A stretch of 64,000 nt of DNA. It comes from F23-D06 sp963620035 (GTDB taxonomy: Bacteria > Bacteroidota > Bacteroidia > Bacteroidales > WCHB1-69). Positions 42,212 to 51,350 of the stretch are shown piece after piece (position 1 is the stretch's first letter; every line of letters starts with the position of its first letter). The position numbers and the translations under genes were made by a program. The stretch is taken from the NCBI GenBank assembly GCA_963620035.1, contig CAVEXN010000003.1, positions 1 through 64,000 on the forward strand, in the 5' to 3' direction. The notes beneath the pieces are model-generated. The model worked only from the letters and a program-made list of their open reading frames with translations, did no database searches and was not told the DNA's origin.

Positions 42212-43924
42212 ATGACAAATTTTTTGGAATTGCGAAACGCCCGGTGCAAGGATTGCTACCGGTGCTTACGGGAATGCCCCGTTAAAGCCATCAGATTCAA
42301 GGGACATCAGGCAGAGATTATTGAAGACCGCTGCATTCTGTGCGGCCACTGCACGCTGATCTGTCCACAGAACGCTAAAGTCGTACACAGCGAACTCGAC
42401 AATGTCAAGGCACTGCTCAACAATACAGACAAGGTTATTGCCAGTGTCGCCCCCTCGTATATCTCCAGTTTTGGCCTCAAAGATTTTTCAGTTATGAAAC
42501 TGGCGTTGGCCAAAGTCGGGTTCTATGATGCCGAAGAAACGGCCGTAGGCGCTCAACTTGTGACGGAAGAGTATGCTAAACTGCTGAGAACCGGCGAGTT
42601 TGAGAACTTCATCACCTCCGCCTGCCCTGCAACCTGCCGTATGATCCAGGAATACTACCCCAAGGCACTCAAATATCTTGCCCCGGTGGACTCTCCAATG
42701 GTAGCACACGCCAAAATCCTCAAGAAACAATACCCCGAAGCCAAGGTTGTCTTCATCGGACCTTGCATTGCCAAAAAACGCGAAGCCGAAGAGAGCGAAA
42801 TCATCGAGAATGTGCTCACTTTTGAGGACTTGGACCTGCTGTTTGAGGAGAAGAACATCAAACTGGACGAAATCACCCACGTTGCCATCGGGGGCAAGAA
42901 AGACGAGGCACCGAATACTGCAAAAGAATACCCTATCAACCAAGGGATTATCAACTCTTTCAAGGAACTTCCGACCGGCTATGAATACATTGCCATCGAC
43001 GGTCCGAAAAAATGCGTGGAGGCCTTGAGCAACATCGAGTACCTGTCGCACGTATTTCTGGAAATCAACCTCTGTGTGGACGGCTGCGTGAGCGGTCCTT
43101 GTTCTTTGGCAAAAGAGGGCGGCTGCGTGAGAGCCACTGCAGAGATCAGAGAGTATGTGAAGAGAGAACGCGAAAAAGGCAGTTCCATCGCTCCGGCCGC
43201 ACTTCCCGAGGTCAGCCTCACTGCCGCACACCAGCGCATACGTAGCCACAGCCTGCCGGCCAGCGAACGCGACATAGAAGCCATCCTCCACAAGACCGGC
43301 AAGATGAAACCCGAGGATGAACTGAACTGCGGTGCGTGCGGCTACGCAACCTGCCGCGAAAAGGCCTGGGCCGTCTATAACGGCTACGCCGACATCGAAA
43401 TCTGCCTGCCCTATATGCGCCAACGCGCCGAGTCGCTCTCCTACGAGATTATCCAAAACAGCCCCGAAGGCATCATCGTGCTCGACTCCGACATGAACAT
43501 TGTGGACCTCAACAGCAAAGGACGCGAACTGCTCGGCATCGATGACCCTAACGCCAAAGGACGTCCCGCCATCGATTTCTTCAATCCGCTTGATTTCTGC
43601 AACGCCTACAACAAGAAATGCCACATAGACTGCGAGCAGATGTATGTCCACTCTTCCGGCAAATATGTCAACCTCTCCATCAACTACCTCCAAGGTCAAA
43701 ATGTGCTGTTCGGCATCATGAAAGACATTACCGAAGATGTCAACTACGAGGACCAGATCAAGAAAGTGAAGATGGAAACCTTGTCCACAACGGACGAAGT
43801 CATCAAGAAACAGATGCGTGTGGCACAGGAGATCGCTTCCCTCTTGGGCGAAACTACCGCCGAGACGAAAGTGGCTCTGCTTAAGCTGAAAAAAACGTTA
43901 ACCGACGAAAAACCGGCGCAATAA
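42212..43924 (+). CDS. sensory [FeFe] hydrogenase with PAS domain (HydS-like, group C)
   Basis: A 570-aa cytoplasmic protein with two [4Fe-4S] clusters (C12, C15, C18, C22; C41, C44, C47, C51), an H-cluster domain (ligands C138, C185, C288, C292), a further four-cysteine motif (C373, C376, C381, C398) and a PAS domain at about 411-520. The C-terminal 50 residues are helical. Usual catalytic motifs are changed: TSCCP is TSACP (residues 135-139), so the proton-relay cysteine is Ala, and the third motif is EINLC in place of ExMxC. Such changes mark sensory hydrogenases. The phosphatase gene shares one base with its stop, matching the phosphatase-linked group C3. It likely reads H2 or redox state. 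Confidence 0.88.
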   Translation: MTNFLELRNARCKDCYRCLRECPVKAIRFKGHQAEIIEDRCILCGHCTLICPQNAKVVHSELDNVKALLNNTDKVIASVAPSYISSFGLKDFSVMKLALAKVGFYDAEETAVGAQLVTEEYAKLLRTGEFENFITSACPATCRMIQEYYPKALKYLAPVDSPMVAHAKILKKQYPEAKVVFIGPCIAKKREAEESEIIENVLTFEDLDLLFEEKNIKLDEITHVAIGGKKDEAPNTAKEYPINQGIINSFKELPTGYEYIAIDGPKKCVEALSNIEYLSHVFLEINLCVDGCVSGPCSLAKEGGCVRATAEIREYVKREREKGSSIAPAALPEVSLTAAHQRIRSHSLPASERDIEAILHKTGKMKPEDELNCGACGYATCREKAWAVYNGYADIEICLPYMRQRAESLSYEIIQNSPEGIIVLDSDMNIVDLNSKGRELLGIDDPNAKGRPAIDFFNPLDFCNAYNKKCHIDCEQMYVHSSGKYVNLSINYLQGQNVLFGIMKDITEDVNYEDQIKKVKMETLSTTDEVIKKQMRVAQEIASLLGETTAETKVALLKLKKTLTDEKPAQ

Positions 43925-45084
43925 TGGAACTTTGTCTTGAATATGGCTGTACCTCGCTGAACCATTACGGGGAGGAACTGTGCGGCGACAATGTGGCCCG
44001 CAGCGTCAACGGCAACTATACCACGTTGGTGCTGGCCGACGGGCTCGGCAGCGGGGTGAAAGCAAACATCCTCTCTACCCTCACTTCCAAGATTCTGTGT
44101 ACCATGGCCTCCAACGACATCGATATGTACGAATGCGTGGAGACGATTATACAAACCCTTCCCGTGTGCAAGGAGCGCGGCGTGGCCTACTCCACCTTTT
44201 CCGTCATCCATGTCAACACGGAAGGAAAAGGATTCCTGTTCGAGTTCGACAACCCACAGGCCATCTATTACCACAACGGCAAGTGCTGCGACTTTGAACG
44301 CACCGAACTCTCCATCTGCGACAAACAAGTGTTCCGCTCCGAACTGGAACTCGAAGAAAACGATATTGTAATCGTGATGTCTGACGGCACCATCCATGCC
44401 GGCGTCGGCATGATTCTCAACTTCGGTTGGGAACGCCCGCAGATTATGGAACATCTCGACACGAATGTCACTTCCGACATGTCGGCACGGGCAGTGGCCT
44501 GCCTTCTTGCATCGGCCTGCAACGACCTTTACCTCGACAAGCCCGGCGATGACACGACGGTAGCCGCCGTGAAAATCCGAAAAAGACAAGATGTCCATAT
44601 CATGGTAGGCCCTCCCGTGGACAAAAACAAAGACGACTTCTATGTGGGCCGTTTTATGGAGGGAGACTCCCTGAAAATCGTATGCGGCGGCACCAGCTCG
44701 CAAATCGTGGCCCGCTATCTGAAAACGGATCTCAAAACCAGCTTCGATTTTCCAGACAAGGACGTGCCGCCCATCGGATATATCAAGGGGGTTGACTTGA
44801 CCACCGAAGGCGTACTTACCCTCCGCCGGCTGCTCGAACTCTCGGAAAAATACCTGTCTATACAAGACCTCACACCCAAAGTGTTCACAAAAAAAGACGG
44901 AGCCTCCTTGCTGGCCGAATTCCTCTTTGAGAAAGGCACCCACATCACGTTCTTTGTCGGACAGAGTGTAAATGCCGCACACCAAGGTCTTCCTATCGAT
45001 ACCACGATGAAACTGAAACTTGTAGAGAAACTGGCCCACAACCTCCAAATTATGGGCAAAGTGGTGGAACTTAATTATGATTGA
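43924..45084 (+). CDS. SpoIIE/PP2C-type serine phosphatase linked to HydS
   Basis: A 386-aa protein whose first 230 residues form a PP2C-like (SpoIIE) domain with metal-binding aspartates in LADGLGSG (about 38-45), MSDG (about 151-154) and GDDTTV (about 207-212). Residues 230-386 are a partner domain of unknown type. It most likely dephosphorylates a serine or threonine on a regulator in response to the HydS protein whose gene it overlaps by one base. The target (for example an anti-sigma antagonist) is not in the window. No membrane segments. Confidence 0.85.
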   Translation: MELCLEYGCTSLNHYGEELCGDNVARSVNGNYTTLVLADGLGSGVKANILSTLTSKILCTMASNDIDMYECVETIIQTLPVCKERGVAYSTFSVIHVNTEGKGFLFEFDNPQAIYYHNGKCCDFERTELSICDKQVFRSELELEENDIVIVMSDGTIHAGVGMILNFGWERPQIMEHLDTNVTSDMSARAVACLLASACNDLYLDKPGDDTTVAAVKIRKRQDVHIMVGPPVDKNKDDFYVGRFMEGDSLKIVCGGTSSQIVARYLKTDLKTSFDFPDKDVPPIGYIKGVDLTTEGVLTLRRLLELSEKYLSIQDLTPKVFTKKDGASLLAEFLFEKGTHITFFVGQSVNAAHQGLPIDTTMKLKLVEKLAHNLQIMGKVVELNYD

Positions 45085-45107
45085 TTCGATTTTTAATCTT
45101 TATAATA

Positions 45108-46565
45108 ATGGACAACACAACAAGAATTTTTGACACTAACGTTCAACTCGTCAAATACAGAGTTCTCAAAGAGGTCATCAGAAGAGCATACGAGGGAGGG
45201 CTTGAGAACGCCTATATGGAGATACCGAAACTGATCAGTCCGGGACCGAAACCCGAAACCCGATGTTGTATCTATAAAGAACGCGCCATCATCCAAGACC
45301 GCATTCAAGTGGCTATGGGCGGCGACAAGGAGAACCCCAATGTCATAGAGGTCATTGACAGCGCCTGCGACGAATGTCCCATCGACGGCATCTATGTAAC
45401 CCCGGCCTGCCGCGGATGCCTGGTACACAACTGCAAAGAGGTTTGTCCGAAAGATGCCATCACTATCGTCAACCATAAGGCTGTGGTGGACAATGAGAAG
45501 TGCATAGAATGCGGCAAATGTACCAAAGCCTGCCCCTATACCGCCATCATCCTCCAACACCGCCCCTGTATGGTCAGCTGCAAGGTGAAAGCCATCTCTA
45601 TGGACGAGAACCGCAAGGCGAAAATAGACAACAGCAAGTGCATATCATGCGGTGCCTGTGTTTACAAATGCCCGTTCGGCGCCATTTCAGACAAGTCGCT
45701 CGTTCTCGACATCGTGGACATCCTGAAAAAGTCAGAGAACAACACCAAATACAGAGTCTATGCCGTCATTGCCCCGGCTATCGTTAGCCAATGCCGTTTC
45801 GGCAGAGTGACACAAGTTGTTACCGCCATCCGGAAATTAGGTTTCCATCAAGTGGTAGAGGCCGCCCTCGGCGCAGACATCACCCTCTACCATGAGGTCA
45901 AGGAGTGGAGCGAAAAGAAAATGCTGACCACCTCGTGTTGCCCTTCGTTTGTGGCTTTCATTGAAAAGAACTTTCCTACCCTGAAACAATACGTTTCCTC
46001 TTCGGTTTCGCCTATGGTTCAGACCGCCCGGCTCATCAAACACTCTGACCCTACCGCAAAGGTCGTGTTCATCGGGCCCTGCAGTTCCAAGAAAATGGAA
46101 TACCGGCTTCCGAAGACCGACGGTATGGTTGACAGTGTGATGTCTTTTGAAGAGTTGCAGGCCTTTATGGATGCCCGCGGCATCGACACGGCCGCACAAG
46201 AAGACACCGAACTGAACAACGCCTCTTTTTATGGCCGCATCTTCGCAAAGTCCGGCGGCATTACGCAAGGTGTAACGGACGTGGCCAAAGACATGGGCAT
46301 CGACGGCCTGAAACCTGTTGTCATGAACGGCATTGAAGAGTGCAAACTCAACCTGCTCAAACTCAAGGTGGGCAAAGCTGCCGAAAACTTCTTCGAGGGT
46401 ATGGCCTGCGACGGCGGCTGCCTCAACGGACCGCTTTGCATTACCCATAGTCCCAGAAATGTGGTGGATGTGGAAAAATACGGCAACGAAGCCAAGGAAC
46501 GCACCATCTACAACTCCGTAAGGCTGTATGACCTGAACAAGGAGAATGACAAAAAACAAGAATAA
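45108..46565 (+). CDS. [FeFe] hydrogenase, group B-like catalytic subunit
   Basis: A 485-aa monomeric [FeFe] hydrogenase that should make or take up H2 with ferredoxin. Cysteine sets for [4Fe-4S] clusters lie at C101-C113, C132-C142 and C178-C188. The H-cluster motifs are intact: TSCCPS (275-280, proton-relay C277 and ligand C278), GPCSSKK with C325, and EGMACDGGC with C434 and C438. This is in contrast to the changed motifs of the sensory protein upstream. The ATG at 45108 is preferred over one nine codons earlier that overlaps the phosphatase gene. The maturases HydE, HydF and HydG are not in the window. adk begins two bases after its stop. Confidence 0.92.
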   Translation: MDNTTRIFDTNVQLVKYRVLKEVIRRAYEGGLENAYMEIPKLISPGPKPETRCCIYKERAIIQDRIQVAMGGDKENPNVIEVIDSACDECPIDGIYVTPACRGCLVHNCKEVCPKDAITIVNHKAVVDNEKCIECGKCTKACPYTAIILQHRPCMVSCKVKAISMDENRKAKIDNSKCISCGACVYKCPFGAISDKSLVLDIVDILKKSENNTKYRVYAVIAPAIVSQCRFGRVTQVVTAIRKLGFHQVVEAALGADITLYHEVKEWSEKKMLTTSCCPSFVAFIEKNFPTLKQYVSSSVSPMVQTARLIKHSDPTAKVVFIGPCSSKKMEYRLPKTDGMVDSVMSFEELQAFMDARGIDTAAQEDTELNNASFYGRIFAKSGGITQGVTDVAKDMGIDGLKPVVMNGIEECKLNLLKLKVGKAAENFFEGMACDGGCLNGPLCITHSPRNVVDVEKYGNEAKERTIYNSVRLYDLNKENDKKQE

Positions 46566-46567
46566 CA

Positions 46568-47149
46568 ATGCAAGACAACAACTATCAACAACATATAATT
46601 ATTTTCGGAGCACCCGGCGCCGGAAAGGGAACCCATGCCGACCTGATGGCCAAACGATATGACATGGTACATCTTTCTACGGGAGACCTGCTGCGCAAGG
46701 AGGTTGCAGAACAAACCCCACTCGGACAGTTTGTACAAAAAGAACTGGACCAAGGGAATCTTGTTGCTGATGAAATCGTGATTGAAATGGTAGAAAAGGC
46801 CATCACCGGCACAGACCGCAACTGTATTCTCGACGGTTTTCCGAGAACGGTGGCACAAGCCAAAGCCCTCGATGAAATGATGAGACGCACAGGACAGCAT
46901 ATCCGCTGCGTGCTCTCTATCGAGGTGCCGCGCGAGGAACTCATTCTCCGTCTCGAACAACGTTCGCTGATTTCGCACCGCTCTGATGACAACGAGGCGA
47001 CAATCCTGCACCGCCTCATCGAATACGAAACAAAAAGCAAAAACGTCATCGATTACTACAAGGCCGACGGACGACTGGTGCCTGTTGACGCTTCAGACTC
47101 TATAGAAAACACTCAGAAAAATATCCGCAATGCCTTGTCTCTGTTGTAA
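46568..47149 (+). CDS. adk: adenylate kinase
   Basis: Catalyses ATP + AMP = 2 ADP. It has 193 aa with P-loop GAPGAGKGT (14-22), DGFPRT (about 89-94), and a short lid without zinc cysteines. It starts two bases after the hydrogenase stop and is followed after 41 bases by nfnAB, an unusual position for a core enzyme. Whether this is the only adk of the genome cannot be judged from one window. Another NMP kinase is less likely given the motifs. Confidence 0.92.
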   Translation: MQDNNYQQHIIIFGAPGAGKGTHADLMAKRYDMVHLSTGDLLRKEVAEQTPLGQFVQKELDQGNLVADEIVIEMVEKAITGTDRNCILDGFPRTVAQAKALDEMMRRTGQHIRCVLSIEVPREELILRLEQRSLISHRSDDNEATILHRLIEYETKSKNVIDYYKADGRLVPVDASDSIENTQKNIRNALSLL

Positions 47150-47190
47150 AGAATAAAACAACGTTTATAAATCGACAAAAAGCAAATGCT

Positions 47191-49461
47191 ATGTTTACTG
47201 TTGTAAAGAAAATTGAGTTCAAAGGTGATACCTATCAGATGGATATCACGGCATCCCGTCTGGCCCAATCCGCCCTGCCGGGGCAGTTCCTGATTGTCAA
47301 GTCGACCCCTAATGCCGAACGCATTCCGCTGACCATTGCCGATTATGACAGAACGAAAGGTACCGTTACGATTGTCTTCAAAGCCGTCGGAGAGTCAACA
47401 CGCAAAATAGCCCGGTTCAACACCGGCGATTCTTTCTGCGACGTTGCCGGTCCTCTTGGCAACCCTTCTGAACTGGTGAAGATGTCAGACGAAGAGTTGC
47501 GCCAGCACCGCATGGTCTTCATTGGCGGCGGCGTGGGCATCGCCCCCATCTATCCGCAAGTGAAATGGCTGCACGGCCACGGCGTCACTGCCGACTGCAT
47601 CATAGGATCCCGCACCAAAGAACTGCTCATTTTCGAAAAAGAACTCCGAAGCGTCAGCAACCTGTATGTCACCAGCGATGACGGCTCCGTGGGGCGCAAG
47701 GGCGTGGTTACAGACGTGCTGCGCGATCTCGTGGCCCAAGGTCACCACTATGATACCATGGTGGCTATCGGTCCTATGATTATGATGAAATTTGCAACCC
47801 TCACCGCCACAGAACTTGGCATCAGGAGCATCGTCTCCCTCAACTCCATAATGGTAGATGGCACCGGCATGTGCGGCGCATGCCGCGTGTCTGTAGCCGG
47901 AAAAACCAAGTTCACCTGCGTAGACGGCCCCGAATTCATCGGTACAGACATTGACTTTGACGAGGCCATGAAACGGCAGGCCATGTACCAACATGTTGAG
48001 ACCCGCAAACAACTCGAACAAGCCGAAATAGAAGAGGGGCACCAATGCTTTATCGGAGGAATCAGCGAGGAGACATTCGACAAGCACCACAGAGTACCGG
48101 TACTCGAACAGAAACCTGAAGTCAGAGCCAAGAATTTTGAGGAGGTGTGCTTGGGCTACAATGCCGAAGAAGCCATGAGAGAGGCCCAACGCTGCCTTAA
48201 CTGCAAAGACCCGCAATGCGTGAAAAGCTGCCCCGTGAATGTCCGAATCCCGGCTTTTATTCGTGAAATCAAACAAGGGAACTTTGAAGAAGCCGCCCGC
48301 ATCATAAGTCTGGATTCTGCCCTTCCGGCAGTTTGCGGCCGTGTTTGTCCGCAAGAGTCCCAGTGCGAAGGCAGTTGCGTGATGGGAAAGAAGTTCGATT
48401 CCGTCGCTATCGGCAAACTGGAACGCTTTGTAGGCGACTGGGGTATCGCACATGACATCACCTTTGAACACAAGGTGGCCAAAAACGGGCACAAGGTGGC
48501 CATCATCGGGAGCGGTCCTTCAGGACTTACCTGCGCCAAGGATTTGCTGGCAAAAGGCTACGATGTAACGATATTTGAAGCTCTCCATGAGTTCGGCGGC
48601 GTGCTGGTATATGGCATCCCCTCTTTTAGGCTTCCCAAGGATACGGTAGTAAAGAAAGAGGTAGAGAGTGTGCAGCGTTTGGGTGCGCGTTTTGAGAAAG
48701 ATGTAGTAGTCGGCCGCACGATGTCTATCGATGACCTGCTCAACAAAGAGGGTTTTGATGCTGTCTTCATTGGCACCGGAGCCGGTTTCCCGCGTTTCAT
48801 GAACATTCCGGGAGAAAACAGCTGCGGCGTAGTCTCTGCCAACGAGTTTTTGACCCGCAACAACCTGCTGTTTTCTTACAAGAAAGGCTACGACACGCCT
48901 AACTATATTGGCAAGCGGGTTGCAGTAGTTGGCGGCGGCAATGTGGCCATGGATGCAGCCCGTACCGCATTGCGTTTGGGTGCGGACGTGCATATTGTCT
49001 ATCGCCGTTCCGAAAAAGAGTTGCCTGCCAGAGCCGAGGAGGTTCACCACGCCAAAGAGGAAGGCATCGTCTTCAATCTTTTGTGCAACCCCGTCCGGGT
49101 ACTTGCAGATGAAAACGGATGGGTCAAAGGCCTTGAATGTGTCAGAATGGAACTCGGCGAACCCGACGCCTCGGGCAGAAGAAGTCCTGTAGCCGTAGAA
49201 GGTTCTGATTTTGTGATAGATGCCGATATGGTCATTATGGCACTGGGTACATCGCCCAATCCGCTGATACGAAGCACTACTCCACACCTTGACACCGACC
49301 GCAAAGGCTGCATCACGACCGACGAGAACGGGCAAACCTCTCGCAAGGGAGTATTTGCCGGCGGCGATGCCGTGAGCGGTGCAGCTACCGTCATCTTGGC
49401 AATGGGGGCGGGCAAAAAGGCCGCTCAAGCCATCGACGAGATGCTGTCAAAAGCGGAATGA
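47191..49461 (+). CDS. fused NfnAB: NADH-dependent ferredoxin:NADP oxidoreductase
   Basis: A 756-aa fusion. Residues 1-290 are an FAD/NAD ferredoxin reductase domain (NfnA-like, also PyrK-like), with GGGVGIAPIYPQ (112-123) and [2Fe-2S] cysteines C228, C231 and C243 and a nearby Asp. Residues 330-756 are a GltD-like NfnB part with two [4Fe-4S] motifs (CLNCKDPQCVKSC, then CGRVCPQESQC), an FAD site (GSGPSGLTC) and an NAD(P) site (GGGNVAMDA). NfnAB couples NADPH, NADH and ferredoxin by electron bifurcation, which balances the pools used by the hydrogenase. Older annotation calls it glutamate synthase small subunit plus dihydroorotate dehydrogenase subunit. Ends before a strong terminator. Confidence 0.9.
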   Translation: MFTVVKKIEFKGDTYQMDITASRLAQSALPGQFLIVKSTPNAERIPLTIADYDRTKGTVTIVFKAVGESTRKIARFNTGDSFCDVAGPLGNPSELVKMSDEELRQHRMVFIGGGVGIAPIYPQVKWLHGHGVTADCIIGSRTKELLIFEKELRSVSNLYVTSDDGSVGRKGVVTDVLRDLVAQGHHYDTMVAIGPMIMMKFATLTATELGIRSIVSLNSIMVDGTGMCGACRVSVAGKTKFTCVDGPEFIGTDIDFDEAMKRQAMYQHVETRKQLEQAEIEEGHQCFIGGISEETFDKHHRVPVLEQKPEVRAKNFEEVCLGYNAEEAMREAQRCLNCKDPQCVKSCPVNVRIPAFIREIKQGNFEEAARIISLDSALPAVCGRVCPQESQCEGSCVMGKKFDSVAIGKLERFVGDWGIAHDITFEHKVAKNGHKVAIIGSGPSGLTCAKDLLAKGYDVTIFEALHEFGGVLVYGIPSFRLPKDTVVKKEVESVQRLGARFEKDVVVGRTMSIDDLLNKEGFDAVFIGTGAGFPRFMNIPGENSCGVVSANEFLTRNNLLFSYKKGYDTPNYIGKRVAVVGGGNVAMDAARTALRLGADVHIVYRRSEKELPARAEEVHHAKEEGIVFNLLCNPVRVLADENGWVKGLECVRMELGEPDASGRRSPVAVEGSDFVIDADMVIMALGTSPNPLIRSTTPHLDTDRKGCITTDENGQTSRKGVFAGGDAVSGAATVILAMGAGKKAAQAIDEMLSKAE

Positions 49462-49506
49462 TGCACACACTATGTTGTTATATTTTTCCCAAGACACCTT
49501 CCAATA

Positions 49507-49550
49507 TCCAAAAGTGCAGACTTCACTATCATGAAGTCTGCACTTTTTCC
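49507..49550. terminator. bidirectional intrinsic terminator
   Basis: AAAAGTGCAGACTTCA (49510-49525) and TGAAGTCTGCACTTTT (49532-49547) form a perfect 16-bp stem with a 6-nt loop and A/T runs at both ends. It ends nfnAB and the convergent C69 dipeptidase transcript. Confidence 0.92.
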
Positions 49551-49576
49551 GTAAGCCCCGGCAATCCGAAGCCTTA

Positions 49577-51319
49577 TTACTTTGCTTCTATATTGCTGCC
49601 GCAGTCATTGACAATCATTTTGTACCACTCGTCGCGGTAACGCGGCTGGTCCGGAAATTCACACTGCGGAACCGTCGTGCCCGTAACCTTGAATTTGCCG
49701 TTCTCTTCTTTCTTGACGTTACCGTCGTTGTATTTGACTAAAAGGTAAATGAAGAGGTCATTCCACTCTTTGCAGACATTGCGCGAAGCCTGGGCCGAGT
49801 ATGCGTTGAGTTCTTGGCGGGCTTTCTCCGGTTGGCTGTTGCAGAGTGTCTTCATCCGGTCTGTCATATCATCGATGTCTTTCAGGAATTTGGTTTCCCA
49901 GTAAGTCTGTTTTTCGTTCACATGCTTAATCATGTCACAATAACGGGAATAGACAAAGTTGCTGACTTTAGTAAAAGTCCAGAAGGCAGCGGTGTTAGAG
50001 TATTCCGTCATAGAGCCGTTTCCCTCGGCAAATTCCATCGGGATACGGTCAATGCCGCAAAACATCGGGACATAGCATGACGATGCAGCATCGTCAACAC
50101 CGAACCAGAAAATACCGCCAAACCAGTCGGGCAGCCAACTGCGGCATTGAGCCACAAAGGAGAACCCTGTCTGTTGCGTAGCGGTAGCCCTTTCGTGCAG
50201 GTATTCTTTGCCGTTCAGTTCCCAGTTCATAGGACGCCAGCGGTAGGGGCATTTGAAAGGTCCTGCGCCCAGGTCGTTGGTCATGTCCATCGTTGTCCCT
50301 TCGTAATGGTCGCGCATAGCGGCCATCATAAAGCGGGCATCGATCTTGCTCTTGTCGGCGGGCTTCACCCACAACGGGAAGCGGTGTGAGAGGTTGTCGC
50401 CACGGGCATAATCTTCATACTGTGCCATTTCAGAAGGGTTACAACGATTGAAGAAAGCCCAGACACGAGCTTCGCAGCCGCGGGCACCGCCAAAAGTAAT
50501 GGGATTGTAGGCATCGCAGAAACTGAATTTGGCATCGGGTGCATCTTTCGGATAAAGTCCTTTCAGTTTGGCAAACGATACGACATCGTAGGCATAGACG
50601 GTTTCTACCGTGGGCAAGAAAATCTTGTTCAGTTCCTTGCTGGTGATGGAAGTCTTGCCGTCCCGCAGCGGGAATGTCGTAATACGCGACTGGTTGGCGT
50701 GTCCGCTGACATAGCCGTCAGGGATGCGGCGGGCCACCCACACGGCGCCGTTGCTCCAGCCTTTCACGATTTTGCCTTTTGCATCAACCATCTTCTCGCC
50801 TTTGCCGATGAGGTCCATAACCCAAGCCTCGTTAGGGTCAATGATGGAAAATGACTCGCCCTCGCTGGCATAGCCGTATGTGTCAAGCAATTCTGCCATC
50901 ACCTTGATGGCTTCACGGGCGTTCTTGGCACGCTGCAGCGTAATGTAAATCAGGGAACCGTAGTCGATGAGACCCTGTCCGTGCATCAATTCCTCAATGC
51001 CGCCGTAGGTAGTCTCGCCAATGGCTAACTGCCATTCGTTCATATTGCCCACAACAGAGTAAGTGTGAGACACTTGGGGAATTTGCCCAAGCAATTTTCC
51101 CGTATCCCATTCCACAATGTCCATCATGGCACCGGCAGGATAATCCTTGGCAGGGCGGTAATAGAGTTCGCCGTACAGGGTATGCGAGTCGGCGGCGTAG
51201 GTCAAGAAGCATGAGCCGTCTTTGCTGGCTCCTTTCGTGACGATGAAATTAGTGCATGCCAATGCAGCCTCTGCGGCCACAAGGCAGCACAATACAGATA
51301 GTAAAAATGCTTTTTTCAT
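49577..51319 (-). CDS. C69 family dipeptidase, exported
   Basis: A 580-aa peptidase U34/C69 of the N-terminal nucleophile type, cutting dipeptides or small peptides. The start at 51319 (MKKAFLLSVLCCLV) gives a signal peptide, and cleavage before C22 (ALA-CTNF) exposes the catalytic Cys. An open frame 22 codons longer lacks a signal-like start. The conserved family patterns GETTYGG and GYASEGESFSIIDP follow. The gene is third in the TPR-barrel-dipeptidase run, so nutrient or envelope use of peptides is likely. The substrate is not known. Confidence 0.9.
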   Translation of the reverse strand: MKKAFLLSVLCCLVAAEAALACTNFIVTKGASKDGSCFLTYAADSHTLYGELYYRPAKDYPAGAMMDIVEWDTGKLLGQIPQVSHTYSVVGNMNEWQLAIGETTYGGIEELMHGQGLIDYGSLIYITLQRAKNAREAIKVMAELLDTYGYASEGESFSIIDPNEAWVMDLIGKGEKMVDAKGKIVKGWSNGAVWVARRIPDGYVSGHANQSRITTFPLRDGKTSITSKELNKIFLPTVETVYAYDVVSFAKLKGLYPKDAPDAKFSFCDAYNPITFGGARGCEARVWAFFNRCNPSEMAQYEDYARGDNLSHRFPLWVKPADKSKIDARFMMAAMRDHYEGTTMDMTNDLGAGPFKCPYRWRPMNWELNGKEYLHERATATQQTGFSFVAQCRSWLPDWFGGIFWFGVDDAASSCYVPMFCGIDRIPMEFAEGNGSMTEYSNTAAFWTFTKVSNFVYSRYCDMIKHVNEKQTYWETKFLKDIDDMTDRMKTLCNSQPEKARQELNAYSAQASRNVCKEWNDLFIYLLVKYNDGNVKKEENGKFKVTGTTVPQCEFPDQPRYRDEWYKMIVNDCGSNIEAK

Positions 51320-51350
51320 ATAATTGTTTAATTGTTTATTTTTGATGCGT

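Noticed and set aside
42488..45048. Two long minus-strand open frames (about 403 and 434 codons) across the hydrogenase and phosphatase genes
   Set aside because: They are antisense to genes with clear catalytic motifs and have no domain features; they follow from the codon pattern of the real genes.
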